From the NCBI RefSeq assembly GCF_030463565.1, contig NC_134654.1, positions 17,561,702 through 17,625,701 on the forward strand: DNA of 64,000 nucleotides. The letters run 5' to 3'. Positions 15,301-27,189 of the stretch are shown piece after piece. The stretch comes from Pelecanus crispus. Lineage: Eukaryota; Chordata; Aves; Pelecaniformes; Pelecanidae. A program made the translations under genes and the position numbers. The notes below the pieces were generated by a model. That model was given only the letters and a program-made list of their open reading frames with translations, was not told where the DNA came from and searched no databases. Each line of letters begins with the position of its first letter. The first letter of the stretch is position 1.

Positions 15301-17358
15301 ACGTGCATTATCTGGGATATTATGTAAGGAAACAGATAAGTATTGCAAGGCACTTAAAGTACTGGTAATGTCTCTGTTGGGTCACCGTGCCCTATTTTGG
15401 ACACCACATAGCAAGGAGGAGGGGAAAAAGAGCATTAGGAAATAAAAATTACTAGAAAGAGCAATCAAGTCAGGGGACATAGAACCTCCAATGCTAGAAA
15501 CTTTTCAGAAAAGTTGAGACAAACATTTGTCTCAAGTTGTTTACTTGTATTGGCTCTTGCTTGGCCAAAGGGGTGGAGCAGGTGATTTCCTAAGTTTCCC
15601 ACTAGCTCTGTTTTCCAGCACTGTATGACTCTTGTCAAGCTATTGCAGATCTGCAGACTTTCTGCATTGTGGTAAGGATAAGGAAATTTTTGCACAGTGA
15701 ATAGCACCTAGAAAGCATTCTGGATTAAAAACTTTAGTTTCATATGACAGCAGATCAAAAGTCTTACAAGGCATCTGTGATGGGTAACAGAATTGATGAC
15801 CCTAATAGGCTTTATGAAACCCTGAACAGACCAATACCTGAAAATATCCAAGTAGAAAGAGAGATCTGATGTATAGCACAGGCAGAGATAGTTCAGACAG
15901 TTTGTTTTTTGACCCTATTGCTCTATCCTGTTTTGGGGGTGTTTTGCAGGCGTTTTGTAAGAAAACAAATGATTCTAGCCAACACGTTGTTCAAATGTGT
16001 GTGTTACCATCCTGAAGAGTACCAGATAATCACCAGTGGAACAGACAGAAGGGTAAGCAAAACTGCAGGAATTCTGTTGGCAGTAATTCCAAAACACAGA
16101 GTCTGGCACTTGTTATGTGATGAAACTCCTGTACCTCCACAGAAGGTTGTGTTAGAGTGCATTGCTGAAATCTGTGTGCTATTCATGCACAACTGAGTCC
16201 TCTCTGGTCTGCTCTCTAGATTGGATACTGGGAAGTGTTTGATGGGTCTGCAATCAGAGAATTGGAAGGGTCTGTATCGGGTTCCATCAATGGTATGGAC
16301 ATCACATCAGATGGGGCATACTTTGTCACAGGTGAGTGGGTGGATGAAACAAGGAAAGAAGAGGTCATATTAAGAGCAGGAAAAGGAAAGCAATGAACCA
16401 AGGATCTCAGTGAAGAAAGAAAAAACTAAAAGGAGGGGTCAGCTAAAGGGGAAAATAAAATGTATCACTGAAGAAAAATGCTTAGAAAAAGGCTGTCATT
16501 CAGTCTTGGAAGATACTATAGTTCAGTCTTGCAAGATGTAATGTAAAGGTGAAGACAAGGTTCAAATGTCTCCAAGGGAAGAATACAGGGTTTCACCTTG
16601 CCCTGCTCCTCATTTAGTTCACCGGTGTTCACCATGCACTTGAATGATTTGTTCAAGTGCCCTACTCCAGAAGCCTGGCAGTCTCTGTGGTTTGCAATTG
16701 GGAATGACTCCAGGCTCCATGCAGCCTCAGGCTCACATGTTTCCCACCATCATGACAGCTCTTCTGGGAGCCTAGCACTAGCATAGATGAGCCATGGTAT
16801 CGTGTATAACAACTGCAGTTAAAACCCACAGATTTTATGTCAGCACCTCTTAAATGAATGTTGGTTAAGAGCCTTTCGAAGGCCCTCCGTATTATTGGTA
16901 CCAATTGCTGGCCATAGCTCACTGTGATCTGCTGGTGCAGGTCCTGAGCATTCTGCTGGACACTGACTCTCGACCTCAGTTGAAAAAAAGTAGTTTTTGC
17001 TATAATCACAGAATCATAGAATGCTTTGGGTTGGAAGGGACCTTGAGAGATCATGCCCAAGACAATGTAACCCACTATTCCTAAATCAAATGAATGCCTA
17101 AGTATTCCTCTGCCTGTGATCTGGGAACAAAAAGTAGCAGAACTCCGTGTAATCACTTGTTCTTCCTTTGTGCCCAATGCAGGTGGTGATGACCATCTGG
17201 TGAAACTGTGGGACTACAACGAGGGTGCAGTGACTCATGTTGGAGTGGGCCACAGTGGCAACATCACCCGTCTCAAGATCAGCCCTGGGAACAAGTACAT
17301 TGTGAGTGTGAGTGCAGATGGTGCCATCCTGCTCTGGAAATACCCAGACTTGCACTAA
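180..17358 (+). CDS. CFAP52: CFAP52 (WDR16) cilia- and flagella-associated WD40 protein, 3' eleven exons, 5' end outside window
   Basis: The exons are 180-308, 1342-1441, 1909-2025, 8899-8999, 9967-10137, 12015-12163, 12831-12976, 15172-15323, 15950-16052, 16220-16331 and 17183-17358. All introns are GT-AG, all phases fit, and the joined frame gives 484 residues before TAA. The translation follows vertebrate CFAP52 throughout; the human protein is about 620 residues, so about 136 residues and probably three exons are missing on the left. WD-repeat signatures recur (IRVWEL, IRVWHT, VRVWEI, CIIWDI, IGYWEV, VKLWDY, ILLWKY). In the family these repeats form a double beta-propeller that sits inside motile-cilia doublets at the A-B tubule inner junction. 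The copy is intact, with no stop or frameshift. Identity rests on recognition of the sequence, not a database search. Confidence 0.96.
1342..1441 (+). CDS. CFAP52: CFAP52 exon
   Basis: The acceptor cttatag and donor gtaagt frame a blade ending GTIRVWELDLANRKIRPTE, then CQTGQLRRAIMCVK. The exon enters with one base that completes an Asn codon and leaves in phase 0. Confidence 0.95.
1909..2025 (+). CDS. CFAP52: CFAP52 exon
   Basis: This is a phase-0 exon of 39 codons (MADDDNYFYAGTSSGDVLKV to EKFSS) between tcctatag and gtgagt. The ATG at its start is internal to the protein and is not the initiation codon. Confidence 0.95.
2026..8898 (+). other. CFAP52 large intron (6.9 kb), no gene seen
   Basis: The stretch between two well-supported exons contains only short ORFs without family resemblance. 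I see A/T-rich unique sequence with short poly-T and poly-A runs and no recognisable recent repeat. The flanking residues (KFSS then GVTALLLLK) are contiguous in the family, so no coding exon is expected here. Confidence 0.75.
8899..8999 (+). CDS. CFAP52: CFAP52 exon
   Basis: The acceptor tctcctag and donor gtgagt frame GVTALLLLKTGDLIVGTGGG and then IVALCKGSNYKVMK. The exon ends two bases into a Lys codon. Confidence 0.95.
9967..10137 (+). CDS. CFAP52: CFAP52 exon
   Basis: The acceptor cttaacag and donor gtgagt frame KIQVQGAVTSLTCRGQGHQF and then FVGTNECQIYRI, ending EAVHDIVFP. This covers one WD blade and the start of the next. Confidence 0.95.
12015..12163 (+). CDS. CFAP52: CFAP52 exon
   Basis: The acceptor ttctccag and donor gtaata frame GTSDLFATCSKNDIRVWHT and end MRDGKSIIS. 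The last base begins an Ala codon that the next exon completes. Confidence 0.96.
12831..12976 (+). CDS. CFAP52: CFAP52 exon
   Basis: The acceptor tttatcag and donor gtaatt frame WNDGKIRAFMPETGRLMYV and end in SGGGEGQ. The exon leaves in phase 0. Confidence 0.96.
14870..14990 (+). repeat. possible ancient MIR/CORE-SINE relic
   Basis: The phrase agatgagtaaactgaagcat, followed by a purine-rich stretch and aacttggcaaaaacaaggtc, resembles the core of old MIR-type SINEs. The copy is degraded and sits in a CFAP52 intron. A repeat-library alignment would decide it. Confidence 0.3.
15172..15323 (+). CDS. CFAP52: CFAP52 exon
   Basis: After the acceptor tttttag the frame reads VRVWEIGERTHKLGEVLKEH, then SAVSCIKIKKNDRECVTAS, ending GTCIIWDI. 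The donor is gtaagg. This is a full WD blade. Confidence 0.96.
15340..15632 (+). repeat. ancient CR1/L3-like LINE 3'-end relic
   Basis: The stretch contains ggacatagaacctccaatgc, gagacaaacatttgtct and a tail reading aggtgatttcctaagtttcc. These match the 3' region of old sauropsid CR1/L3-like elements as I recall them. It is heavily mutated, lies in a CFAP52 intron and has no coding potential. Confidence 0.5.
15950..16052 (+). CDS. CFAP52: CFAP52 exon
   Basis: The acceptor ttttgcag and donor gtaagc frame RFVRKQMILANTLFKCVCYH and then PEEYQIITSGTDRR. The segment is very close to the mammalian protein. Confidence 0.96.
16220..16331 (+). CDS. CFAP52: CFAP52 exon
   Basis: The acceptor gctctctag and donor gtgagt frame IGYWEVFDGSAIRELEGSV and end DGAYFVT plus one base of Gly. 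Confidence 0.96.
17004..17060 (-). repeat. CR1 LINE 3'-tail fragment
   Basis: The sequence cacagaatcatagaatgctt, followed by tgggttggaagggacctt, is the reverse complement of the avian CR1 3' end. Only about 60 bp is recognisable. It lies about 120 bp upstream of the acceptor of the last CFAP52 exon and leaves that exon intact. Confidence 0.8.
17183..17358 (+). CDS. CFAP52: CFAP52 terminal coding exon
   Basis: The acceptor caatgcag is followed by GGDDHLVKLWDYNEGAVTHV, then GVGHSGNITRLKISPGNKYI and a final WD blade ending ILLWKYPDLH and TAA. Confidence 0.97.
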
Positions 17359-17525
17359 CAGCTGGCACAGGAGCTGCTAGGCTGCTACTTCCTCGGCCAG
17401 TCCTAGCAATCCTTTTCTCTTAGCGCTGAAGCTGGTTTAAAGCATTTGTACTATTAGAGGAGATACTGTTTTTATGCTCTCTGGTATGCATTTACCGGAT
17501 CCTTCAGATGTCCTTTCTAGCAGTG

Positions 17526-17531
17526 AATAAA
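17526..17531 (+). promoter_or_regulatory. CFAP52: CFAP52 polyadenylation signal AATAAA
   Basis: AATAAA lies about 170 bp after the stop codon and is followed by a T-rich then G-rich stretch. It implies a short 3' UTR ending near 17,550. A more distal site cannot be excluded. Confidence 0.6.
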
Positions 17532-17550
17532 TAGGTCTGATTTTTTTCAG

Positions 17551-20500
17551 GGGGGTTAAGAATTTCCTGGTCCTTTTAGATTAGTGTGAAAGGATTCATC
17601 ACTTCTGAAAATCATCTTGGTTGTTGTTATAACACTTGCATGGTGTTACTGCCACCTTTCCTGGTAGTCTCCTAGCATAGTCTTGCTTGTACGTCTGCTC
17701 ATTTGTGGGCTCTTGCTTTCACGTGGTCTCTCTTTCTCTTCCCTACCCCATTCCGTCCCTTCTGCTAATGAATAACTTGTTGTGTAAATTCAGTCTTCTG
17801 TGTTCATTTTAATTTGTCTGGTCCTGATTAAGGAAAAAGCCCGCAGCTCCAACTCAGGCGTTTAACTGGGAAGCTCTTTTGAGTCAAGCTTTTAAATCAC
17901 TGTTCTCAAAGGAATACAAGGACGTTGGGGCTTCTTCATTTGCAGTGTCCAATTTAAAAATCTCTTCAGAGGCCTGGTTTTCAAGAGTGAGAGTGCAGTC
18001 ATTTCTCAAAATGCCTGGATGTTTCCAGCTAGACACACAAATTCCTGGTCGTTGGCCTAATTTTTCAAATGGGCTTCAAATTTGCATGAAATATGTATTT
18101 ATTCTGAGACTGAGTATCCAGTATCATATCTAGTATTAAAACCAACAGTTTTCGAGATGCTGTTTGTTTAAACATCAGTGTGGGCAGCCAGCCCGTGAAG
18201 TGATGCAAGTGAAGTAAATATTTCTTCTGCAGGCATTGAAGGCCATAATTTAAAATGGTAGCAAAATGTTGCATTCCGTAATGTTAAGGCTTACAGATAT
18301 TTTAGTTAACTAAGATGGTGATTTAAAGGCAGTGTCAGCTACATACTGTCATACCTGTATTGATAGTATTAGCTGTTCTGGTAGGCAATGGGGGGTAGGA
18401 ATTTAAAGGTATGACTGCTTCTTATTCTTTATATGCCACTAAAAATGTTTACTGCTTGTAGCACAATAAGGGTGGATCCTTTTGGACTGGCTCAGAGGGT
18501 ATCTGTGCACCCATGTTGTCCATCGAACACTACGCAAGTCGTATTCCTTCTGGTGGAAATATCTCTGCTCTTATTAATGGAGTCTTTAGCAAAGGAATTA
18601 AGTCATTCCTTCCTCTTTTTCTTTGGGCTTGATGCTATGCAGTGATAAACACCCCAGCAGGTTTTACAAGCTCTGCAGCAATGCTTGCTGTGGTTTGGAA
18701 GGCAGGATCAAACCACTGGAATGTGGGACAGACAGGCAAAACACTTGTGCTTGTGCTAGGAGAATGAAAACTGAAGTGAAGCCTGTAAGAGCTAACCAGG
18801 CAGTCCTGAAGACCCATGTCACCGCCAGCTCCCTGTGCTCTCTGAGGTGCGGGGTTGGGAGATGCAGATAGCTGTCCAGCGGAGTCCCGCGTCAGCAAAG
18901 CAATTCCATTCCCATCAGATCACTCCAAACCTGTCATTGCAGGTGGGAGGAGAATCCCAAGTACCCATCAGGGAGCCAAAGTCCTGTTTTGGTGTGGCTG
19001 TTCCTGGGGTGTAAAGACCTAAGCCCTCCCTTGCACACTTCTCCTGCGCTAGCTGTTTCTTCATGGCTCAGAGGCAGCAAAGTGAGACAGGCTTTCCTGA
19101 ATCACCTGGCCACTGTCACCCACTGACTCTGTGGAAGCCAGGAGTTGGCACACTAAGAGTGAAGGCTGGTAAACCACACTTTGTTTGTTACAGCCAGCCA
19201 GGAGGCTCAGGCCCTGTGTCTGTCACCTTACAGATTTGAAAACTGAGAGTGCAGGTTCTTTGGAGAAGTAATGTTCCTGCCCATCTTTCTTCTCAGTGTG
19301 AAGCAGGATCACTTTATTGAAACCAGGCCAAATTTTAAGCATTGACACTGGCTGAATTTGCTTGCTCCAGTGTAGCCAGCCGATGTAGGTCACTGCCCAG
19401 GGCAGTGGTTGGTATGCTGTAGCAGCAGCACAGCATCTCCCCTGTCCTATGGCACAGTGCGCACACTGTGCTCTGTTAGACCCCCCACCCTAGTGTTCAT
19501 GCACAAAGCTGTGCCACCGTATCCTTGCTGCTGTAGGGGTGGATGATCTGGGGCACTGCCCCACATACTGTAGAGGAAATAGAGGCGATAACCACATAGG
19601 CTGTGACTCCAAGTAGCTGTGTGACCTTTCAGTCTGTTAGTGCATTTGGAAAAGATGGGCACCCATGGCCGAGCCAGGCATTGGCAAGCTCATCTATTTT
19701 CCAAGCAGTGCTCAGCTATGCGGCAGCTTGGCAGCGCTCAGTCCCCCAGCACAACCTTGCCCCTCCCAGCACATCTCACATAAGCGCTAAGAGCCATACA
19801 TGCTCCTCACCAGCACAGCTGGGGTCCCCAGGGAGCCCCGGAGCTTTACAAATGGATGTGACCTACATGAATAACGCTGAGAAACAGACATGCAGAGCAA
19901 CCTGTGCTGCTCTTCTGTCAGAAGTCAGGTTGTGTTTGGAAAACATGAACAGCAGTCACAAATTTTCCCATTATGCATTTGCCTGACAGCAGGCACATTG
20001 TATTTTACAGCATGAATGTATTCATTATGCTATCATTAGTCATGAAGAACAGCCCGGTTAATAATGGAGATCTATAATACTCATACACAGAATCAGCCAT
20101 AACAAATGTGCTATTACCGTAAAGTGCTGGGGAGTTTCAGTGCCCCCCTCTTTGCCAAGGCAAAGGGAGCTAATGTTGTTCCAGTCGTATCAGCAAAAGC
20201 AAAGAGGTGTCACTGGCAGAAGGCATTTTTGCATACCCATTGCATATGCTCCTGACATCTCCACCCCTATATCTAGCCGAATTCTCATCAGGAGGAGGAG
20301 CAGCCAGGGCAGGACAGAAATGCATGGGCACCGTGTTTGCACCAAGCTCCCGTACGCTGTGTTGATCGACTCCAGTGATGTTAAAGTGGAGTTAAGTCCT
20401 GTTCCCTGTGGGCCTGGATGAGGGGGTGAAGGGAATGTCAGTGAAAATCACACATGTACTGGTTTTTGGGAATGGATTTATAATCCTTATTGTCAGGGGG

Positions 20501-23500
20501 GAAAAAAAGAAAGTTATGTTAAACAGACTTCAGTGATGTCTGACTCTTGGTGAAAGCAGTCATCGGCTTTACGGCGTTGGGCCATGAGATGGGAGACCCA
20601 GGTTTCTAGCTGTACCATCAATTCACAGCACAATGCTGGGATCAGAGTCCCTTACCACCTGGGTAAGGGTGGCAGTCCCCTGATGCCATTCCGCCTTTGT
20701 GAGCTGCTTTCTCCTGGGCTCAGGCCACGGACACTGCTGACGTACAGACCTGCAGAAAGGCTTGCATCACCCTTCTTGCCTTCCTATCCTCAGCACAAAA
20801 GCTTCACAGTAAGTTTTTTTTTTTAACACACTAACATCTGAAGTTAAATTTTTTTGTTGTTGATTTGCACATCCCACAGCAGCTCGAGGCATCTGCTTGT
20901 GTGGAAATGAATACCCCGGTGCTCCTCCCAGCAGGTGCCCGAACACACAGTTGAGCTGGGCTGCTGCGCCCAGAGAGGGGGAGCCCAGCCCCGGGCTCAA
21001 CGTGGGCAACAAGTCCCTGGGGAATTCAGCTTACCTGGACCTTGCCAAGAAAGGTCACAGCACAGACATCTTGCTAGAGATTACAGGGCAAAGCCATCGT
21101 AGTGCCACAGCTCTAAACAACGGGATTTTGAGCAAAGGTTAGCAGGAGACATCCCCTCGATCTGTTGGCAATGAGCAAGGCATCTCCGCTCACTCTCTGG
21201 GGCTTCAACTGCTGCCCTGTGCTATTTCCAATCAATCTGGACTTTGAAAGTCCTTTAGGGGCTTATTCACGTGCATCCTGACTGCTTCCCCCATTACCCG
21301 GGCTTTCCTCTCTGCCAGGTAGCAGGGCAGTTAAGGGACAGATAACATTTGGCTCAGCTCTCCTCCAGCAGCTTCCAGACCAGCCAGGCTGGGAGCTGCA
21401 GGTTGGCAGAGCCTGAGGCAGAACGGTGTTTGCCAAACCTCCAGAGAAGGCACTCCTCTTCTGGTGCACCTCAGCATCTCTGGCCAGCCAGGCCGTGGAT
21501 CTGTGGGGAGACCGGTGAGGAATTCCAGTGGCGCCTGGCCACAAGCGCTGGCTTTATGGCCACCCTTGCTGAGCGCTGTGTCCGTACCCTGCCCCGCGCG
21601 GGTGGCTGGGGTCTCGGGCTGTATGACCTCCCCGGGGAAAGCGGGAAACTGCTGCAGCCTCTTACAACCTCGAGCACCTACAGCTTCCTCGTCCACCTGG
21701 ACGTACCTTGCCTGGGCACTGGCCCTTAGCTGAGTTCCTGGAGACCCATTTAACATCAGACCTGAATCAGCTCCCCATCCTTCCTCATGAACATACCTCC
21801 CCTTGCATCAGGCTGGGTTTCTGCTGGTGCTTCCTGGTCTGCCCTGCACCCCAGAGCCATGCTGCATGCTAGCGGGGCGAGATGAGCAGAGGGGTCCTGC
21901 CAGCACCAAGCCAGTGCTTTCCCAGTCCCCCAGTGAAAAATGAGGTTCCTGGTTGAGTAACATGGAGTTTAATGTATGTAGCTCTGCGAGCTGGTTTTGT
22001 TTATCCTGGAGATACCCAAGGTGCGAGGTTGGTTCCCACCTGAATCCTCTGAGCTCCCCCAGACTGGCCGTGACACCAGGGAGAGCCCTGGCGGGGGTCC
22101 GCAGCACAAGCCCTGCTTGCCGCTGGTGTATTGGGGCTCAGCTCTCCCTTCCCAGCCCCAATTTCAGTGCCTGCTGCAGAGATCACATCATCTTCGTTCA
22201 GAGGGGATAATGGGTGAAAATAGCCCGGAGATACCTGCTCAGTGAAGCAGCCAGGGACCATACATATGCATTAAAAACAAAGCAAAATTGCCGCAAACAA
22301 AGTGCAGAAGTTCCTGCAGCTCAGGGTTATCTGCTGGCCTTTTATGTTCAAAACCGATGGAGCATGTTCATCGTTATTCATCAGCATGATGTGAGATCCC
22401 CGGAAAAGCAGCATTTACCTGCCTCAACGCTGTTCCACCTCAGACATACTCCAAAAAAAGGCAGGACCCATGCATCTTTAATAGGAGTACTAAATAACTT
22501 AGCTGCTATCTATAATTTAATTATAGTTGGAGAGGCTGAATAAGGAGGTATCCTTCTGCCCAGGGAAGCTTTCTCTTTCTGCCTTGAGCCATAAAACTGG
22601 ATGTCACCATTACATGGGGGGGTTGCTGGTGATTCTGGAATCATCTTCCCAGTAACAATACGATCAGATTATCAGCCCTCTTTTGCCAGCAGACTGCCAT
22701 TACGGATTTCCTTGGGACTTAAAGAATCTCTAAAAAACCACCACAGGCTTTGATCGCCCTTCCTTGTAGCCAGAAAGCACGTGCCATTACCCAAGTCTGC
22801 AAAGCCCTGCACCAACATTGCCACCCCAATCTGCCCGGTGCTCGGGCAGTGGTGCAGGCAGCGAGATGGGCAGCAGCTGGACCATGCTCGTTCACCCAGA
22901 CCCACCTTGTCTCCCCCCGGTTCACCCTCACCTGCCCACGGGGTGTGAGTCCTGGCAGCAGGACGGGGGTGTTGAAAGCACGTTTCCACTTCAGCACACA
23001 GATGTTCCCAGACCGTGCCAAGAGAGCGGGAGAGGCTTAAATAAAGCAAGCATCGTCCTATGACAAAGCCCAGCGAGCATGTACAAAGATTTCTCTTTTT
23101 TTTGTTTTTTTTTATTATTATTGTGATTTGGAAGCATGAAAATGGATTTCTGCTGGGCCTGAATCAGCTCAGCTCAGATCTTTTCAGGATTTTTTTCTTG
23201 CGCTCATCCTAATATCCAAGTGCCTTCCTGGTGTAGAGACTCTTGCCCAGCCAGAGGAGACGTTTCTAATGCCATCCTGTCACCACGTCTCCCTAATCAA
23301 CCCAAAACTATCCATGTTTTCATATTCATCCTAGCAGACTGCTGTCCAAGGCACTGGGACGGTTCATGCTGTGACAAGGAATTTTCCATAATAGCAAGTA
23401 GGCATTTTCCCCCCTCTCTTTGCATTTGACATGTAGATTTTCCCCACCCCACATTTGCTCCAAAGTCTAAGCAGAAAAGAGCAGCTTGAAAGGCAGAAGC

Positions 23501-26500
23501 TGGAGACAGCCAGGAGCTCCCAAAAAAGGCATTTTTAGAGAGAAAGTGCTGACGCAACCCAGCACTGCCAGCGTGCTGCAGCGCCGATAAATATTTGATT
23601 TAGCCTGAATAGGAAGGCATCACGTTCAGAATGATTTGAAGAGACAGGAAGATTGCAAATATGATATTATTGAAAGGAAGATTAGCATAGTGAGCAATCC
23701 TGGCGCTCACTCCAGCGTGTGAATTGCTTTGGATTGGAATAAACTGGCATTACCTGTCGGAAAGGTGTCGCTGCCTGCTGCCTGCCTGGTCCGGGAGCCG
23801 GGCGGGCTGTGCTGCCTGCCCGCAGGAGGCCTGCGCCCCGGGGCTTGGAAAGACGCTGCCAAAGAAAAATCGGAGCAGAGTTTTAAGTTGTTGGCTGACG
23901 TGTGCTGTTAATATTTCCCATGTTAGCATCGCAGGGGGCAGCTGGGAATCAGAGAGGCTCTTGGTGCTCTTTAGCTGCTGCACTTTGTCTCAGGTTGCCA
24001 GGGACCCCAGGAGACCTGCTTTCATTATCTAACACTTTCTAATTCTGGCAGATTTGGGTTTTTTTGACTTGGCTCTGTTTCACTGTTGCATTTTAGACTA
24101 TTTCCCTTTCATGTGTTCATCAGGTCTTGCTTTCTATCCATCCCCTTCTAACAAATGCCAGTTTCTGATCTGACTCAGTCTGGCTCCTGCCTCTTTGACT
24201 TTCTGTCTCCCCTCGCTTTTTCTTTAGGCTTTTCCTTGCTTTCATTATCAAGTTACTTTGGATTTCTGGTTCCACTTAACTCAGCATTAAGCCCTGCTCG
24301 GGTTCCCTCTCTCTCTCATGCCACTGCTGTTTTGGCTTGGGTGGGATGCTGCCGGGTTTGAGTGTCCAGCCAAAACCAACTAGACAGAAACAAGTACTTT
24401 TATTTTCAACGAGCCAGGAGCTTTCCAGATTCGATAAACCCCATTCTTCCCACACTGCAAGAAGCACAAACTGCCTTTGTTAAATAATTCAGATAGAAAA
24501 AATCCCCATATCCTCATGCAAATGCTCTGGTGGATTCGTTTCCCTCTCCTAGGGGTTTGCAGTGGGATGGTGCTGTAAGCAGGGCCATGAAGCTGCCGGG
24601 AGTCCCAGGGAGTGCTCAGGACTTTGCTTTACGGATTGCAACCTTTGTATAGGAGAAGGGATCCTTAATTTTAAGGATGTCTTTCCAAAAGGAGCATTTT
24701 ATATATTGGCTTTCTAAAGATGGATTTCACAGCTCCCTGGCCAAGAGGATGCTGAGAAATGAGCTTTAACTGTGGGTGCAGAGCCAGTCTGAGAGTCAAA
24801 ACCTCCAAGCTTGGAGGTGTTTGTGGCTGGAGTTACAGCTCAGCCTTTGACACCATTCCCTGACTGCCCGAGACAGTGAGACCCTGATGCAGCACCAGCA
24901 GCTTTCCTTGGCCGGGCTGGGAGCAGCAAGCCAACACGGTGCAAGGGGGTTTCTGCAGGGCCAGACCCTGCACAGAGCCACTGCACCGCACCCCACCAGC
25001 CTGCCCAGTCCAAGCACTGCTGAGCCCAAGAGCCTGTCCCCCAGCTCACAGGAAGGTCGGCTCAGTCCCACCACACAGGGCTGCTTCCCGCTGTCATTCC
25101 CGTCTCACTGGGAGGAGAGAAAAGACTGGGTGCCCAGGCTGGCCCCTGGGCAGCAGCCCCCAGGGATGGAGATCTGGACAGCTCCTAGAAGGGGGCTGCT
25201 TCCCCGGGAGGCCTGGCAGCGGGTGCCCCCCACCAGCACCAGGCTCTTGGGGCACTTCCCGTACTCATCAGGGCTGGCTGCCGGGGGGCGGAAAACTTCA
25301 GCTGCGCTCAGTCCTCTCTCTTCTCTGGATAAGCAGCTCCTGTGGCTGCTGGCACCTTGGGGCCACCTGCTGTAGAGCCGTCCCTGAAGGATCCATGGGC
25401 AGCTGATCCCCCTCCATCTGCTCAGCATTGCCAGGCTGTGATGGATTTCGTCTGAGATCACGTCTGGCCCCGGCGGCAGCGCACAGCCCTCTGCCCATGC
25501 CAGCCCGCTGCCTCTGCCCTCCTCCGTTCCCACCATGCTGACGGCCGCCAGTCTGGTGTCCCCCCAGGAGGTCACCGTCTCCCTGCCACCACCTCGCCTG
25601 AACTCACACCCACGGTGCAGGGACGCCCTGCCCCATGGGGAGAAGGAATTGCAACATCCAACAGCACGTCCTGGCCCTTCCTCCATCATTTTGCTCCATC
25701 TCTTCTGAACCCACGTCATCACCAGCTGCCTCCAGGGCAGGGCTTGCAGCACAGCTCCATGCCCCGGTGCTCGTGGGTGCGTCATTCCTCTGCAGGGCAG
25801 GGAAGGTGGTGGGCAGGCTGCCTGGCACAGCAAACCCTTCCCCGGGACATGGGGAGATGCTGCTGGAGGCTGCCAAGACCTGCAGGGGTGGAAGAGAGCC
25901 TGCAGCACCCGCAGCTGAGCTCAGCCCCCCAGAGACCCTCTCCCCGGCTCAGCATCAGCCTTCGGCAAATCCCCGGGGAGAGAAGAGCCACACGGCTGCA
26001 GTGGGGCCCCTGCCACCCCCCCCGCCCTGCAGCAAGGTGACACTTAGTGGCAACCCTGCCTGGCAGAGGGACCTCCTTCCCGCTCTGTCCCTCCCCAGCC
26101 CCTTGGCCATGGTTAAGGACGGCAGCTGCCCAAGACGTGCCCAGGCTCGTCAGCACCTGGGGCAGTCCTGCCGCCTCCCATCTCCGCTCCGGGTGTTATC
26201 TCAGCGGTTTGCTGGGAGCTGTCAAAGCAGTCCCCGGCCAGAGTTAATCTCAGGGTCATTTGCAGAGGCAAGTGGGTCCCAGCTTCATGTGGCCGGACTC
26301 GGTTGGGGGATTCGAGTCTCCCACAGCTGTTTGAAGAGCAACGTGCTGCCGCTGGGTTGCAGCTGAGCGGAGGGCAAGCTGCTGCAGAAACAGCGAGTCC
26401 CGCTGCAATCCCCCTCCTTGTGCTGGCATGGTGCCGCGGGATGGATCCAGGTGGACCAGGGGACTGATCCATCTGAAAACCACCTGTCAAAACCACAGTG

Positions 26501-26900
26501 GGTTTCCCCTGCTGGCGGTGCTGCAGGTGGAGAGCATGGAGCTGACCTGGTGGTCCCTGGCCATCCTGTGTGTCCCCCAGCCACGCAGGGAGGGCTCAGG
26601 TGCTGATCCCTGTGGCGGGGGGAAGGTGGCACCGTCCCTCTCCGGCCAAGCTCTGCTGGACCCCAAACAAACACCACACACGGTGTCAGCCGGTGTCAGC
26701 CGGGCAGGAGGTGGCCAAAGCCTCTGGGCTCTGCCGGTGCTGGGTTGGTGACCCTGGTTTTGTGGCTTAGTGTGGAGGGAGCCCCATTAGGCCCCAAAAC
26801 CTCAGTGTGGTGGGCGCAGAGGTGACCATTGTCCCACTGTCCCAGCTAAGAGCACCCAGAGGTGGCAGGACTGGGGCGCCTCACAGCGATGCTGTGACAC
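17551..26900. other. CFAP52-USP43 intergenic region, no gene supported
   Basis: No ORF here shows a recognisable domain, spliced family or tRNA/rRNA-like structure. Long ORFs after about 24.8 kb run on both strands in several frames, as expected in GC-rich DNA with few stop codons. Composition changes from mixed AT-rich to GC-rich near 24.8 kb. AT-rich islands near 20.0, 22.4 and 23.7 kb are noted as possible regulatory elements. Confidence 0.7.
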
Positions 26901-26904
26901 CCTG

Positions 26905-27060
26905 GGGCGATGCTGGGGCCCGGGTACCCTGGGGTGATGCTGGGCATGGTGGGGAGCACTGGGGAGACACAGCTGGGACTCCCGGGAAAGCCCGGAGGTG
27001 ATGCTGGGGACTGTGGGGGACGCCCCGGGGACATGGCTGGGACCCCTGGGAAAGCCCTGG
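26905..27060. repeat. short GC-rich tandem repeat upstream of USP43
   Basis: Imperfect copies of ggtgatgctggg and of gctgggactcccgggaaagc / gctgggacccctgggaaagc recur, with roughly 45-95 bp between related copies. It lies just upstream of the CpG-island start of USP43. Confidence 0.6.
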
Positions 27061-27189
27061 GGCCGGGGGGGGGGGGGGGGCGGGCAGCGGGCTGGGGTGC
27101 CCCGGGGTGACGCTGGGGGCCGCGGGCTGGGGTCGCCGGGGCAGCCGGGGCTGGGCCGCCTATGCCGGCAGCGGCAGCGCCCCGCGCCG

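Noticed and set aside
25105-26366. Overlapping long ORFs on both strands (267 and 243 codons)
   Set aside because: No family resemblance, no splice-consistent structure, and both strands open at once, as expected from GC-rich composition.
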